A stretch of DNA of 64,000 bases, from the NCBI RefSeq assembly GCF_045679555.1, contig NC_092120.1, forward strand, positions 13,691,805 through 13,755,804, read 5' to 3'. This document shows positions 1 through 62,301 of the stretch, one piece after another. The position numbers and the translations under genes were made by a program. The stretch comes from Salvelinus alpinus. Lineage: Eukaryota > Chordata > Actinopteri > Salmoniformes > Salmonidae. The first letter of the stretch is position 1; every line of letters starts with the position of its first letter. The notes beneath the pieces are model-generated. The model ran no database searches, had not been told where the DNA came from, and saw nothing but the letters and a program-made list of their open reading frames with translations.

Positions 1-259
1 TGATCCAACAATGGAGTCCTTACACTGTAGACTGTGAGGGACTGACGTTTTCTGTATTTACCTCTTTACATTCTTTCAGCACTCCAAGGCCAACCTACAA
101 GAGCCCTTCACTTGGGGGCTGATTCCGACCCGAGTTAAGCGTGTGTAAATAAAATGTAATTCCCTTTTTATGCTCCTTTAGCTCTACGGGTATTCTGACC
201 TTGAACTTGAGAATAGCATGTTATTCAACCGCTATTCGTTTTGGGTGAAGATGAAAGAA

Positions 260-662
260 ATGAAGGTGTGGTGGAGGTGTGTCTACAGAAATGAAGGTGT
301 GGTGGAGGTGTGTCTACAGAAATGAAGGTGTGGTGGAGGTGTGTCTACAGAAATGAAGGTGTGGTGGAGGTGTGTCTACAGAAATGAAGGTGTGGTGGAG
401 GTGTGTCTACAGAAATGAAGGTGTGGTGGAGGGGTGTCTACAGAAATGAAGATGTGGTGGAGGTGTGTCTACAGACATGAAGGTGTGGTGGAGGTGTGTC
501 TACAGAAATGAAGGTGTGGTGGAGGTGTGTCTACAGAAATGAAGGTGTGGTGGAGGTGTGTCTACAGAAATGAAGGTGTGGTGGAGGTGTGTCTACAGAA
601 ATGAAGGTGTGGTGGAGGTGTGTCTACAGAAATGAAGGTGTGGTGGAGGTGTGTCTACAGAA
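260..662. repeat. 31-bp minisatellite, 13 copies
   Basis: The unit starts ATGAAGGTGTGGTGGAGGTG and is 31 bases long. Units start at 260, 291, 322 and so on to 632. Copies are almost identical. Exceptions are single changes near 432, 452 and 475, so the array is recently homogenised. The G-rich strand is the plus strand. Confidence 0.97.
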
Positions 663-1023
663 ATGCCCTATTCTGACCTTGACTTAATTCCCTCATAATT
701 ACACCACTTTTACACATGATGAAACGATGAATAAGGTCAAGCAACCTGTCTGTTCCGAGTGGAACAACATCTACTTTCATTTCCCCCAATAGAAGTAACA
801 CCATTCTCCATGCACTGTCATTTACAAATTGATAAGAGTTATTGATAAGAGCTAGGAAAATGAGTAAGCCGTTTGGATAAGGGGATTGTAAATATAAATG
901 ACCCTAAATAATATACAAGATCAGAGTATTTTAAAATCAACCAACTGGTGGCGGAAAGGAGATAAATGTGTGTATTAAGAGGGTTCTTTCATTAATCCCC
1001 ATTCTGAACTAATCCTCTCGATA

Positions 1024-1560
1024 TACACTGAATGTACAAAACATTAGGAACACCTGCTCTTTCCATGACAAACTGACCAGGTGAAGGCTATGATCCCTTA
1101 TTGATATCATTTGTTAGATCCACTAAAATCAGTGTTGATGAAGGGGAGGAGGCAGGTTAAAGAAGGATTTTTAAGCCTTGAGACCATCGAGACATGGATT
1201 GTGTATGTGTGCCATTCAGAGGGTGAATGGGCAAGACCAAAAAAGATTTAAGTGCCTTTGAACGCGGTATGGTAGTAGGTGCCAGGCGCACCAGTTTGAG
1301 TGTGTCAAGAACTGCAACACTGCTGGGTTTTTCATGCTCAAATGTTTCCCTTGTGTATCAAGAACGGTCCACCACCCAAAAGACATCCAGCCAACTTGAC
1401 ACAACTGTGGGAAGAATTGGAGTCATGGGCCAGCATCCCTGTGGAACGCTTGACACCTTGTAAAGTCCATGCCCTGATGAATTGAAGCTGTTCTGAGGGT
1501 AAAAGGATGTGCAACTCAGTATTAGGAAGGTGTTCCCAATGTTTTGCACACTCAGCGTCT
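1024..1560 (+). mobile_element. Tc1-like MITE (copy 1) with helix-turn-helix remnant
   Basis: The left end reads TACACTGAATGTACAAAACA and the right end is its inverted counterpart, finishing TTTTGCACACTCAGCGT. TIRs are about 30 bp and imperfect. The interior codes for a decayed N-terminal Tc1 transposase piece recognisable by LSAFERGMVVGARR and LGFS, that is, only the helix-turn-helix part. The catalytic DDE domain is absent. A second copy lies at 51340-51862 in the same orientation, so this is an internally deleted, non-autonomous family. Confidence 0.85.
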
Positions 1561-4500
1561 GTCGAGAAAATTCGAATTAAAAGGTACACCATATTTAACG
1601 GGTTTTAGATAAATGTACTGAAAACCCTTTTGAATGAAAACTCCACGAGAAAATCTGTTGGCCAGCAAGTGGGAGGGTTTTCAGCAGTTGAATTACATTT
1701 ATTCAGTGCATGCAAGGTAGCCACACCTGCAAAGCCTGTTACACACCTGCATACGGGAAGTATGAATACCAACTACTGAGAAGTGCTTAATAAATCAAAA
1801 AAGGTATAGATTTTCTGAGTCTAAATCGAGCCCTTAGAGCTGAACCTGAACAAAACATGTCTCAGCTTGTTTTTCTCACTGGCCAATGTCATGTTTAACC
1901 ACCCATGTGATTCTAATGTCTAATGGTGCATTTTAGTGTTTACGGAATCTAAGACATTGAAGGTTGCACATAAAGCTTTACAAGAGACTTCAAAATTGAA
2001 AGACCACTGATGAGTGAAATGTGTAGTGTTGGGTAATGATTTGAGTTTAGGAATGACCCCAAACATGCCAAAATGCATTGGTTTTCAAAATTCACCTTGA
2101 AACATAAAACACCACAGGTCCACATTAAATATAAATACTTTTATAATATACAAATTGTACAGTCATGAACAGTAGGGATGTGGACATTTCCATGAAAAGT
2201 GAATACAAAGAATACCTTTGTTTTTACAAACACTGCAGTGCGTGACGGTAGCCGATGATCAAAGACACTCAACATTCAAAATGGCAGCGCAGATGATTAA
2301 CAGTAACATCGGAGATGAAACCTAACAATACAATTCCAGAGGCCACGGGCAAGCTAAAGTGACAACATAAAGAGATTGCCATCCTACTGTATCATGTTTC
2401 TGTCATTTCTAATCTGTCCATTTCACATCATTACACACAGGAAATGAACCCTGGAACACACAATTTGCACAGCATTATCAAGAACAATTGCACTGCCACT
2501 GACTGCTGAGCTTTAGACAATTATGGTTACATAAAGACAGGAAATAGTAGATTACCTTTTTTTTCACGAGTGGGTTGGAGGCTTTTGTTCTCGACAAGGC
2601 TGAGGTTGGTCTATGTTAGTCACAGGTCTCCCTCGTCACGGAAGGGCAAGTAAACAACATTCAGCATAATTTAACTGATGAAGTGACAGATCCTGCTTCA
2701 CTTTTCTCTCCATATCCTTGCTTTTCAGTATCAGGAAAAATGTAGTCTACCACTCTCCCCAGAGTCTACTTATGTCAAAGCTGAGCAAATGTACAAATCA
2801 CTAATCATCTCTTATCACAAGAGATGAGGGCATGGAGTTCACGACCCCCAGGTAATACAAACGGATACAGGACCTGGTGTCATTTGACCCAACTCTGTGG
2901 AGGTTACAGTTGTCCATGTTAATGGTGTCCTACCGGAATGCTGAGGGTGTTAAAATACAATGATGTAAAGCATGAGATCACCTGATAGTTCCTGGCTGTA
3001 TTTTTCCACACTTTCCTACCATAACTTGATGTACATTGTACTTGAAGAGGCAGTATTGTCTCAGTGTAAAATAATATACAAAGGAACAAGGATCACAGAT
3101 ATATATAAAAAAAAAAAAAAGACTCAAATTGGTATGAACAACAGAACTGATGAACACATAATAAACAATGTATGAATAAGGAAATATGACAATCCTACAT
3201 GATCTTATATCCGGGCAGAAAGTGATTAGTTTAAATCTAAAGAGAAAAAATGACTTGATAAGAACCCAATGGGGAAATATGTCTCAGTTTCCAGGTAATC
3301 TCTTCACTTATCACAGAGGGGTGTTTTAGAATGCCATTTCTTATTCATATTTGTCCTAGTCTCACAAATATTAAAACTGACAAGTCATTTCTATTCTCTC
3401 TCTAGCGGTAACCCGCAAAGCTAAATAAAATGTGTTGAATAAAACAAGTGCTTATTAAAGCTCATAATAGCCTAACGCGAAGTGTTGCTGGAAAAAACAA
3501 TACCACAGATAATATCACAAAATAAAAAATATCCTGACTTCATATCAAATCTGCTATTTGACATGTGGGCAAACTCCTTTGTACTCGAACAAGTAGCAGC
3601 TGTGGAAAATCCATCAAACATGGTTCAAACATGACCCCTGACCACTTGGCCATTAGTAATGACCTCACGCCCACAGCATGGACCATATGGTGGAAAAAGT
3701 TGGCAATGATGACCCCATAGCTACAAATCCCCAATTTGCCTAAGGAGGTAGCTAGCTCCAGTATGAGCGTTAGAAAGCACACTTCAGCTAGCGTTAGCAC
3801 GACAGAATACACTGAGCCTAACTTCAAATCAAACACAGAAACTTCCCCTTTAAATCAACAACACCCTGTAAAGCCAAATTCCTTACCTCCCGTTCAAATC
3901 TAAAACAGAGAACACTGAACTTACCTTCATATTACCTTCAAACACTGATTGTAGCAACCCTCTCAGGCTATAACACTGAAACCACCTTGATATTTGTCAA
4001 ACTTCTGACAATTGTACTTGACGATTTAGGCCCAGTATCATAATAAGGCTATCCTGGTCACAGTTTGGAATTCTATACAATACATCTGCCACTGAGATGA
4101 ACATTTCAGAACAGTCGGTTATTCAGAAAAATACCACATTTAGAAAACGACGACAAGCCTATATTTATCTGTAAACATACAGGTTTCTACAGACTTTGCT
4201 TAGCAACTACAGCACAAGAAAAATCAATCCCTATGAAAATCACAATCCAGATGAAGTGCTATTTGTTATTTTTCGAGGTGAGATTTCCCACTGTCAATAG
4301 CCACGTAAGTGACCCCCATTATAAATGTATGACTTGACTGACACCCCGCTGACAAAGTCCATTAGCCGGTTAATGATTTCTCCACACAGCATCGATGCAG
4401 CACCACTTTAAAATGGAAAGCAACATGATACCTTGAAAGACTACATTATGATTTTGGTATTGTCAGAAATGACACCGTCAAGAGGGGCTTTAAAGGCTTG

Positions 4501-4654
4501 AGGTGAAATATTAAAGCCAATGTCAATGGAAAATGGCAATTCGAACACAGCGATTCCAAATTGCTCAATCATTTTTGTTTTTCTACTTCCTCTGTGCTCC
4601 GTTTCTATCTTGAACATCCAGTCATGGCCCAGCCCATAACCTTGCCAAGTACTT

Positions 4655-4660
4655 TTTAAT
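4655..4660 (-). other. Candidate poly(A) signal of rftn1
   Basis: In minus orientation this is ATTAAA, about 770 nt past the stop codon, and GT-rich sequence follows. A canonical AATAAA occurs only much further on, at 1703-1698. Which is used cannot be told from sequence. Confidence 0.25.
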
Positions 4661-5428
4661 GACCATTGATTGGAAAAGCTATTAAAATCAAACGTGTGTA
4701 AACTCTCAAAGTTGACTCAACATTTCCAAGTTTGGTTCTCATCACACTTCACTTCCACTCAATCCACACACATTCAATGGAGATGTCCTCCATTATCAAA
4801 CACTTTAGTTGGCTTGGATATTGACACATACGGAATGCAAGGCGAATGTATCATACCTACTATAAGAATCAGAGTGATTATCAGCATCATCTGTAGTACT
4901 TTACATTACAGGCTAAAAGTAAATCAAGTTCCATTCACCTTGCATTGGATTGCCTGTCGCAACAACAGCCACTACATTTCCCACAGTGCTCCTCATCTAA
5001 ACCCATGTGACATATAGTAACTGTAACACTATGGTACTGTACAAATAAGGACAAGCGAGTTTGCCTGGTTAAAGTCTGTTTCTTCAGACCCAAGCCCCAT
5101 TGGTCCCATCAATTTGTCCATTATATCCAGTGACTCTCGTACATTAGTCTCCTCCGCATCATTCTCAGTTATGTACATTCATTATGTGTAGGTATAGGAT
5201 CAGTCTGAGGCTGTGAGAGAGACTGTTGCCTGTCCATCTGTGGTAGAGATGTGTCCATTGTGGAGAGATGTCTGCTGCAGAGGATAGAGTGATTACATGG
5301 TAGGAGGATGTTGCTGCAATATAGGCTGTTCAATGGTGACTTTGTGGAGCCCCTATCTCAGGTTATGATGTTTGGTAGGTACATGAATGATGGGTAGGAG
5401 AACCCTTAGGTGTGATGTCTGAAGAGGT

Positions 5429-56054
<50,626 letters not shown>

Positions 56055-56269
56055 CTCCCCAGAGTGTGTATGGACCCTACACAGGGAATAGATGGGGCAG
56101 AATGAGGTTCTGTAAGAATGTGTGTGTGTGTGTATAATAATAACAATAATAATAATTTGTCCTATTTCACACATGTACAAGTGTTAATTAATACATGTGT
56201 GAATTGGAAATGTTTTTTTTTTTTGCATATCCTAACTCCCACTGAGACACCCTCGAAGAGTGGCGTCAT

Positions 56270-56365
56270 GGCCAGGGTCTGCCATCACCTTGTTGGCTCA
56301 GATTTAAACTAGCAACCTTTCGGTTACTAGCCCAATGCTCTAACTGCTAGGCTACCTGACACCCG
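56270..56365 (-). mobile_element. tRNA-like SINE head fragment
   Basis: On the minus strand: GTCAGGTAGCCTAGCAGTTA then GAGC (box A-like), followed by TAACCGAAAGGTTGCTAGTT (box B region). This is the same head as the SINE at 54550-55759. The tail is missing. Confidence 0.75.
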
Positions 56366-56445
56366 TGTGTGTGTGTGAAACTGGACACCAGTCCCCAAAG
56401 CATAAAACATGTCCAATTTAGGGAGAGATGGATTAATCTCTCGAT

Positions 56446-56618
<173 letters not shown>

Positions 56619-59095
56619 CCCTCATGTACGGGGCCCCAAGGGAGTCTCAGAGGGAAAACCTATAAAGAAAAACATGCTGGATAAGTGGCTCCAAATAAAT
56701 AAATAAAAAAGGGCATAAATGAGCTTGATTTTTCTTGTGTTCCGGAGCCCTCTTTCCCTGGGGTACAAATTAACAGAGACAACCATGAAAGACTATGGAA
56801 AAGGGCCTCTAAAGAGCCTGTGCACCGGGCGTCACCGAAATGGCTTGTGACAGCGGTGCTGTATCTCCATTGGCTCAGGCTGGCACAGGTAATATCCCAT
56901 TGTACTCTGCTGATTAAACTCGGGAGGGTGGGATGGTGGTCCAGGGGGCACCGGCCCCCCAGCTGATGAGGAACGCACTTTATTATGTTCCCCTCTAATT
57001 ATACGCCGTTCCGGGCTCCGCCAGCGTACTAATCCAAGAGGCCGTGGCGGAGATAGGAGGATGGGGGAGATGGGAGGATGGGGGTGGGGGGGAGCGAACC
57101 GGTGTTCTGTTAATGAGGTGAGCAGGAAGAATGAAAAGGTGAGAATCAATCAAGGGAAAAAGAGGAAATGGGTGGCTGGTGGAGATGGTTCGTTAGAGAG
57201 ACGAGTTAGGTAATGCATGGCAAGTAGAGTCTGGAGAGTGAGGCCACTGTAATTAGACCCTGTTGAATAGAAGTGACAAGAAGGGGGAGATGGCAGAGAT
57301 TCAAAAGTGTTGTGGAAGACAGTGGCTCTCATGACAACACCTACATAGATATCCGTGTTTGTATTATGAAATGAAATGTGCATATCATCTGTAATCTTTA
57401 TGTCTCTTTTTGATCAATTTCATGAGTGTGCATAAAATGTATAATTTATAACAATACAAGCAATGGCTTTCAAGTCAATACAAGCAGCGGCATACTGCAG
57501 TTTTATAGACCATCTCATACTCATATTTTGCAATGAGGCTGAGAGAATTTAGCATTTTTTAAGCAAATGTCCTGCCATTCTACACATTTTGCCATGAGTC
57601 AGATAATTTAGCAGTTTTACAGCTTATTTCCTGTCATTCTAAACAATTTTGTCATGGCTTATGACCTGCCTTGTGGGGGCTGCAGGGCGTGTAGTACGCC
57701 AGTGAATACAAGGAATGCTTGCAGGATCTGATGTTTTCTATTTTTGTAAATATGTTTCAAAGAGGTTTTAAAATTGGTTTTAAATGTTTAAAATAGAGCT
57801 CGGTGAGTCATCTCTGGGAATTGTGTAATTTCTCCTCTGTGTCTTTAAACTGGGGCTCATGCCTCAATTCTCAAATCAAGAGCACACATTTCAAAGCGAA
57901 AATAAACAAAAAAACAGATCTTCCATTTCCCTAAAAGTGTTCAATTTCTCCTAAACCGCCCCCCAGGACTGAACTCTAAAGCAACTCGGCTCAACGACAT
58001 CAACATTTTTCTGTCATCAAAGAAAATAGGCAAATACTACAGTAAAATATCCATAGTTTTTAATATTCTCTCTTTCACCTCAGATGTGCTCCGCTCTGTT
58101 TAAGTTCCAGTGAACTCCGGAGAGAGGCTCCGTGATGTAGTGTACAGGAGAGGCAGAAGTATGAACAAAAGTAGAAGAGAGAAAAACAATGGGCTGAACA
58201 TTTTAGAAAAACGGAGGGGCTCTTATTTGTATAGCTCCTGGAGACCGACGGGGGGAGTGAGGCGAGGCCGGGGTATTTTTAGAGTTGACAGCGGAAGTGT
58301 GAGATGTTTGTGATTTTCAGAGTGACTGTTTTCCCTCTCAAACTTCTCCTCAGATTCGAGGTGCATGTTCTGAGCACGCTCTGTCTGAGCTCTGCCTCCA
58401 AGGGCCCGCTTTGGTTAATCTCCTCTGCTTTTTAGACTGACAGCGAGGGAGTTTGGGTTACACCAACAGTCTAAACAAAGGCTCGATATTGTCAGAAAAA
58501 CAGAAAGGCATTGATTCTTTGCTGAATTAGTAATGATCGGTTGTACTTCTATAGGACAAATATATACTGAACAAAATATAAACGCAACCTGCAACAATTT
58601 CAACGATTTTACAGTTCATGTAAGGAAATCAGTCAACTGAAATAAATGAATTAGGCCCTAAGCTATGGATTTCACATGACTGGGAATACATATGCATCTG
58701 TTGCTCACAGATACCTTAATAAAAAAAGATCGGCGTGGATCAGAAAATCAGAAAACCAGTCATTATATGGTGTGACCACCATTTGTTTCATACAGCGCTT
58801 CTCCTTGGCATAGAGTTGATCAGGCTGTTGATTGTGGTCTGGAACTGGAACACGCTGTGGTAAACGTCAATCCAGAGCATCCCAAACATGCTCAATGGGT
58901 GACATGTCTGGTGAGTATGCAGGCCATGAAAGAACTGGGGTGATGGCGGCAGATATATGGCACGACAATGGGCCTCGGGATCTTGTCAAAATAACTCTGT
59001 GCATTCAAATTGCCATCGATAAAATGCAATCGTGTTCACTGTCCGTAGCTTATGCCTGCCCATACCATAACCCCACCTCCATCATTGGACACTAT

Positions 59096-60067
59096 TTACA
59101 TTTAACATTTAAGTCATTTAGCAGACGCTCTTATCCAGAGCGACTTACAAATTGGTGCATTCACCTTATGATATCCAGTGGAACAACCACTTTACAATAG
59201 TGCATCTAACTCTTTTAAGGGGGGGGGGGGGTTAGAAGGATTACTTTATCCTATCCTAGGTATTCCTTAAAGAGGTGGGGTTTCAGGTGTCTCCGGAAGG
59301 TGGTGATTGACTCCGCTGACCTGGCGTCGTGAGGGAGTTTGTTCCACCATTGGGGTGCCAGAGCAGCGAACAGTTTTGACTGGGCTGAGCGGGAACTGTA
59401 CTTCCTCAGAGGTAGGGAGGCGAGCAGGCCAGAGGTGGATGAACGCAGTGCCCTTGTTTGGGTGTAGGGCCTGATCAGAGCCTGAAGGTACGGAGGTGCC
59501 GTTCCCCTCACAGCTCCGTAGGCAAGCACCATGGTCTTGTAGCGGATGCGAGCTTCAACTGGAAGCCAGTGGAGAGAGCGGAGGAGCGGGGTGACGTGAG
59601 AGAACTTGGGAAAGTTGAACACCAGACGGGCTGCGGCGTTCTGGATGAGTTGTAGGGGTTTAATGGCACAGGCAGGGAGCCCAGCCAACAGCGAGTTGCA
59701 GTAATCCAGACGGGAGATGACAAGTGCCTGGATTAGGACCTGCGCCGCTTCCTGCGTGAGGCAGGGTCGTACTCTGCGAATGTTGTAGAGCATGAACCTA
59801 CAGGAACGGGTCACCGCCTTGATGTTAGTTGAGAACGACAGGGTGTTGTCCAGGATCACGCCAAGGTTCTTAGCACTCTGGGAGGAGGACACAATGGAGT
59901 TGTCAACCGTGATGGCGAGATCATGGAACGGGCAGTCCTTCCCCGGGAGGAAGAGCAGCTCCGTCTTGCCGAGGTTCAGCTTGAGGTGGTGATCCGTCAT
60001 CCACACTGATATGTCTGCCAGACATGCAGAGATGCGATTCACCACCTGGTTATCAGAGGGGGGAAAG
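59096..60067 (-). mobile_element. 5'-truncated LINE (L2-like) inside Tc1
   Basis: The element runs on the minus strand: reverse transcriptase C-terminal ORF, then a C-rich tract (CCCCCCCCCCC at about 59231-59219), then the tail AAGTCGCTCTGGATAAGAGC and GTCTGCTAAATGACTTAAAT. CACTAT flanks it (59090-59095 and 60068-60073), a 6-bp candidate target duplication. Tc1 sequence resumes on both sides. Confidence 0.88.
59251..60045 (-). pseudogene. LINE reverse transcriptase C-terminal fragment
   Basis: 264 uninterrupted residues starting after the YADD site: WMTDHHLKLNLGKTELLFLP, NLGVILD, then ISRLDYCNSLLAGLP, IQNAAARLVF, LHWLPVEARIRYK and a C-terminal WWNKLP...FRRHLKPHLF block. This is the thumb and C-terminal domain of an L2-type LINE. 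The catalytic Asp pair is outside the truncated copy. The absence of stops suggests a young insertion. Confidence 0.9.
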
Positions 60068-60370
60068 CACTATGATCACAACGTTGACATCAGCAAACAT
60101 CGCTGGCTGACACCACGCCATACACGCTGTCTCCCAACTGCCCGGTACAGTTGAAACCGAGATTCATCTGCAAAGAGCACACTTCTCCAGCATGCCAGTG
60201 GCTATCGATGGTGAGGAGTTGCCCCCTGTAGTCAGGTCAAGACCCTGGTGAGGAAGACGTGCACGCAGTTGAGCTTCCCTGAGACGGTTTCTGACAGTTT
60301 GAGCAGAAATTATTTGGTTATGCAAACAAACAGTTTCATCAGCTGTCCGGGTGGCTGGTCTCAGACCATG

Positions 60371-60652
60371 CATTGTTGGTTAAGGGCTTGTAAGTAAACA
60401 TTGCAGAGTAAGGTCTACACCAGGGTCCAGTCCCCGAGGGCCTGATTTGTGTCACAGTTTTGCCCCAGGCCCAGCTGACACACCTGACTCCAATAATCAC
60501 CTAATCATGATCTTCAGTTTAGAATGCAATTTGATTAATCAGCTGTGTTTGCTAGGGATGGAGAAAAAGTGTGACACCAATCAGGCCCCCGTGGCCTGTA
60601 GTTTCCCACCCCTGATCTACACCTTCAGCGCATGTGACAAATAAAATTTGAT
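60371..60652 (+). mobile_element. Salmonid retroposon 3' tail, itself interrupted
   Basis: Left part: TTGGTTAAGGGCTTGTAAGT and GTAAGGTCTACAC-like bases to 60420. Right part: ATCTACACCTTCAGCGCATG then TGACAAATAAAATTTGATAC. Together they form the standard tail of an RSg-1/HpaI-type retroposon, split by the hAT MITE at 60421-60614. It was inserted into the Tc1 element. Confidence 0.75.
60421..60614. mobile_element. hAT MITE inside the retroposon tail
   Basis: 194 bp, CAGGG at the left and CCCTG at the right, with longer inverted similarity: (C/G)GAGGGCCTGATT... on the left against CGGGGGCCTGATTGGTGTCA inverted on the right. Flanking 8-mers GTCTACAC and ATCTACAC match at 7 of 8. It includes TTTAGAATGCAATTTGATTA. 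Non-coding. Confidence 0.85.
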
Positions 60653-61207
60653 ACGAAGAAGCCGGATGTGGAGGTCCTGGGCTGGCGTGGTTACACGTGG
60701 TCTGTGGTTGTGAGGCCGGTTGGACGTACTGCCAAATTCTATAAAACGACATTGAGGCAGCTTATGGAAGAGAAATGAACATTCAATTATCTGGCAACAG
60801 CTCTGGTGGACATTCCTGCAGTCAGCAAGCCAATTGCACACTCCCCCAAAACTGCCAAGACAGCAGCTAATGTGGATCCTTAATACATTTGAAATTCAAT
60901 AGTTAAACATCCCTCATAACCACCTACTTCTCCACAGTTGCTTAGCACATGATTTATGTTATATCTGCATGGGAGGAAACATCATACATGAGCTAATAAT
61001 GTACGATGATTCTGTAAAAAAGTATTTGGCTGGATATTGCCAAATATGGGCAACAAAATAACAAGAGTGATGATTCATTGTCTTTCCATATTGCTATCTA
61101 ATAATACAATAATTTGTCTTCTTGGAAGTGTCATATAAAGATACACATCTTGAGAACAAAGCTCAACTTGTTATGAAAAGATCTCTTTGGACAAGAAAGG
61201 ATTAGAG

Positions 61208-62301
61208 CAGTGGTCACCAACCGGTTGATCGGATTCTAAGTTGATCACCAAACATTTCTGTAAAAAACCCAACTCTAAAGCCTCGTGTTCCTATTTTCTA
61301 CATGTGTTTTGCGCCGTTGCCGGTAGGCGCACAATGATTCAGCAGCCCTACTGCCGGGAAGTCTTAAGGTAGAAATCAAGTGCACCTATAGGCCTATCGC
61401 TGACCAATCAGATAGCTCAGATAACCGTGTCTGCACAGTTTCCTCGAGCCATAGACTGTAAAAAGAAGCCTCGAACAAGCAGCAAAGTTGGTACTCTGAG
61501 ATTTCAAAACTTTCAAAACCAACAAATACAGCAAAGAGCTGCTGTTTTATGAGTAAGTTCATGTTTATTCAGCACTGTCAAAACTTTGTTCAACACTTTT
61601 GTCAAATGCACGTTCTCCATACTTCCACTCATGCTACAACCAGCCCTGCAGCTGCAATGAATGCGTATAAATGTTAGAAAAGGGTTCCAATAAGCTTGTG
61701 TTGTTATTATTAGCGTCTTGTCAATTTTAATACGCAGGAATATTTCACTTTCTCTGGTCGTAGGAATAACATGAATTGGCGTATGAGGCAAAAATAATGC
61801 AGTGTGACTTGAGTTTCGCCATCAGCTGGAAGACTGTCTCCTTTTCTCAGTGGAGGGATGGAGCGCAGAGGCCGATAAGTCGGGTGAGAGGCAGCATCAC
61901 CGCTGCTCCTTCCCTCCCCTCAGACTGACCATCTGTCCAGTAATAAAAAAAATATTTTAGAAAATAAACAAATGATCATGCTCACTTTGCTGTGCCTCAC
62001 AAGTAATACAATGATCTCCTACCAGTGTGATCATATACCTAATTTTAAATATCATTCCAAAATGGTCTGAGAAGAACAACATTGGCAGGGTAATTCAAGC
62101 ATAGCCAATATGCAGTGACAATGTATTGGGCTTATAGCTTATTGCACAAACCTCAATGCTACAGAACTGTTTTAATTGGGTAATGGTGCATAGGCTTACG
62201 TTATTTAAGTCATGCTTAAAAAAAAAAATCTGAGTGGTAGATCTCGGCTTGCATTTTGACTTAGAAAGTGATCTTGACTCAGAAAAGGTTGGTGACCGCT
62301 A
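61208..62301. mobile_element. hAT element, 1.1 kb, non-coding
   Basis: Ends CAGTGGTCACCAACC and, inverted, TAGCGGTCACCAACC (13 of 15). A perfect 8-bp duplication, GATTAGAG, is at 61200-61207 and 62302-62309. No transposase frame remains inside. Subterminal TTGATC/GATCTTG motifs occur near both ends. Confidence 0.9.

Larger units (their letters stand above)
1..5428. other. 3' UTR and downstream flank of rftn1
   Basis: No open reading frame here looks like a protein gene on either strand. Apart from the 31-bp minisatellite (260-662) and the Tc1-derived MITE (1024-1560), the stretch 1561-5428 is AT-rich single-copy-looking sequence. Part of it, perhaps down to about 4640, should be rftn1 3' UTR. 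Confidence 0.5.
58565..60870 (-). mobile_element. Tc1-like transposon, internally deleted, with nested insertions
   Basis: The left end TATACTGAACAAAATATAAA then CGCAACCTGCAACAATTTC is the terminal sequence of a very common salmonid Tc1 family. Transposase remnants lie on the minus strand, for example around 60360-60130, 59035-58980 and 58900-58860, and carry stops. Deletions are evident. The right TIR is missing, since similarity ends near 60870. It is interrupted by a LINE (59096-60067) and a retroposon tail (about 60371-60652). Confidence 0.85.

Noticed and set aside
260..662. Second regular array considered as CRISPR-like
   Set aside because: Head-to-tail 31-bp units without spacers.
56930..57090. 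GC-richer stretch considered as an rftn1 promoter or CpG island
   Set aside because: CpG density is modest, there is no initiator or TATA box and no plausible first exon with a donor could be fixed.
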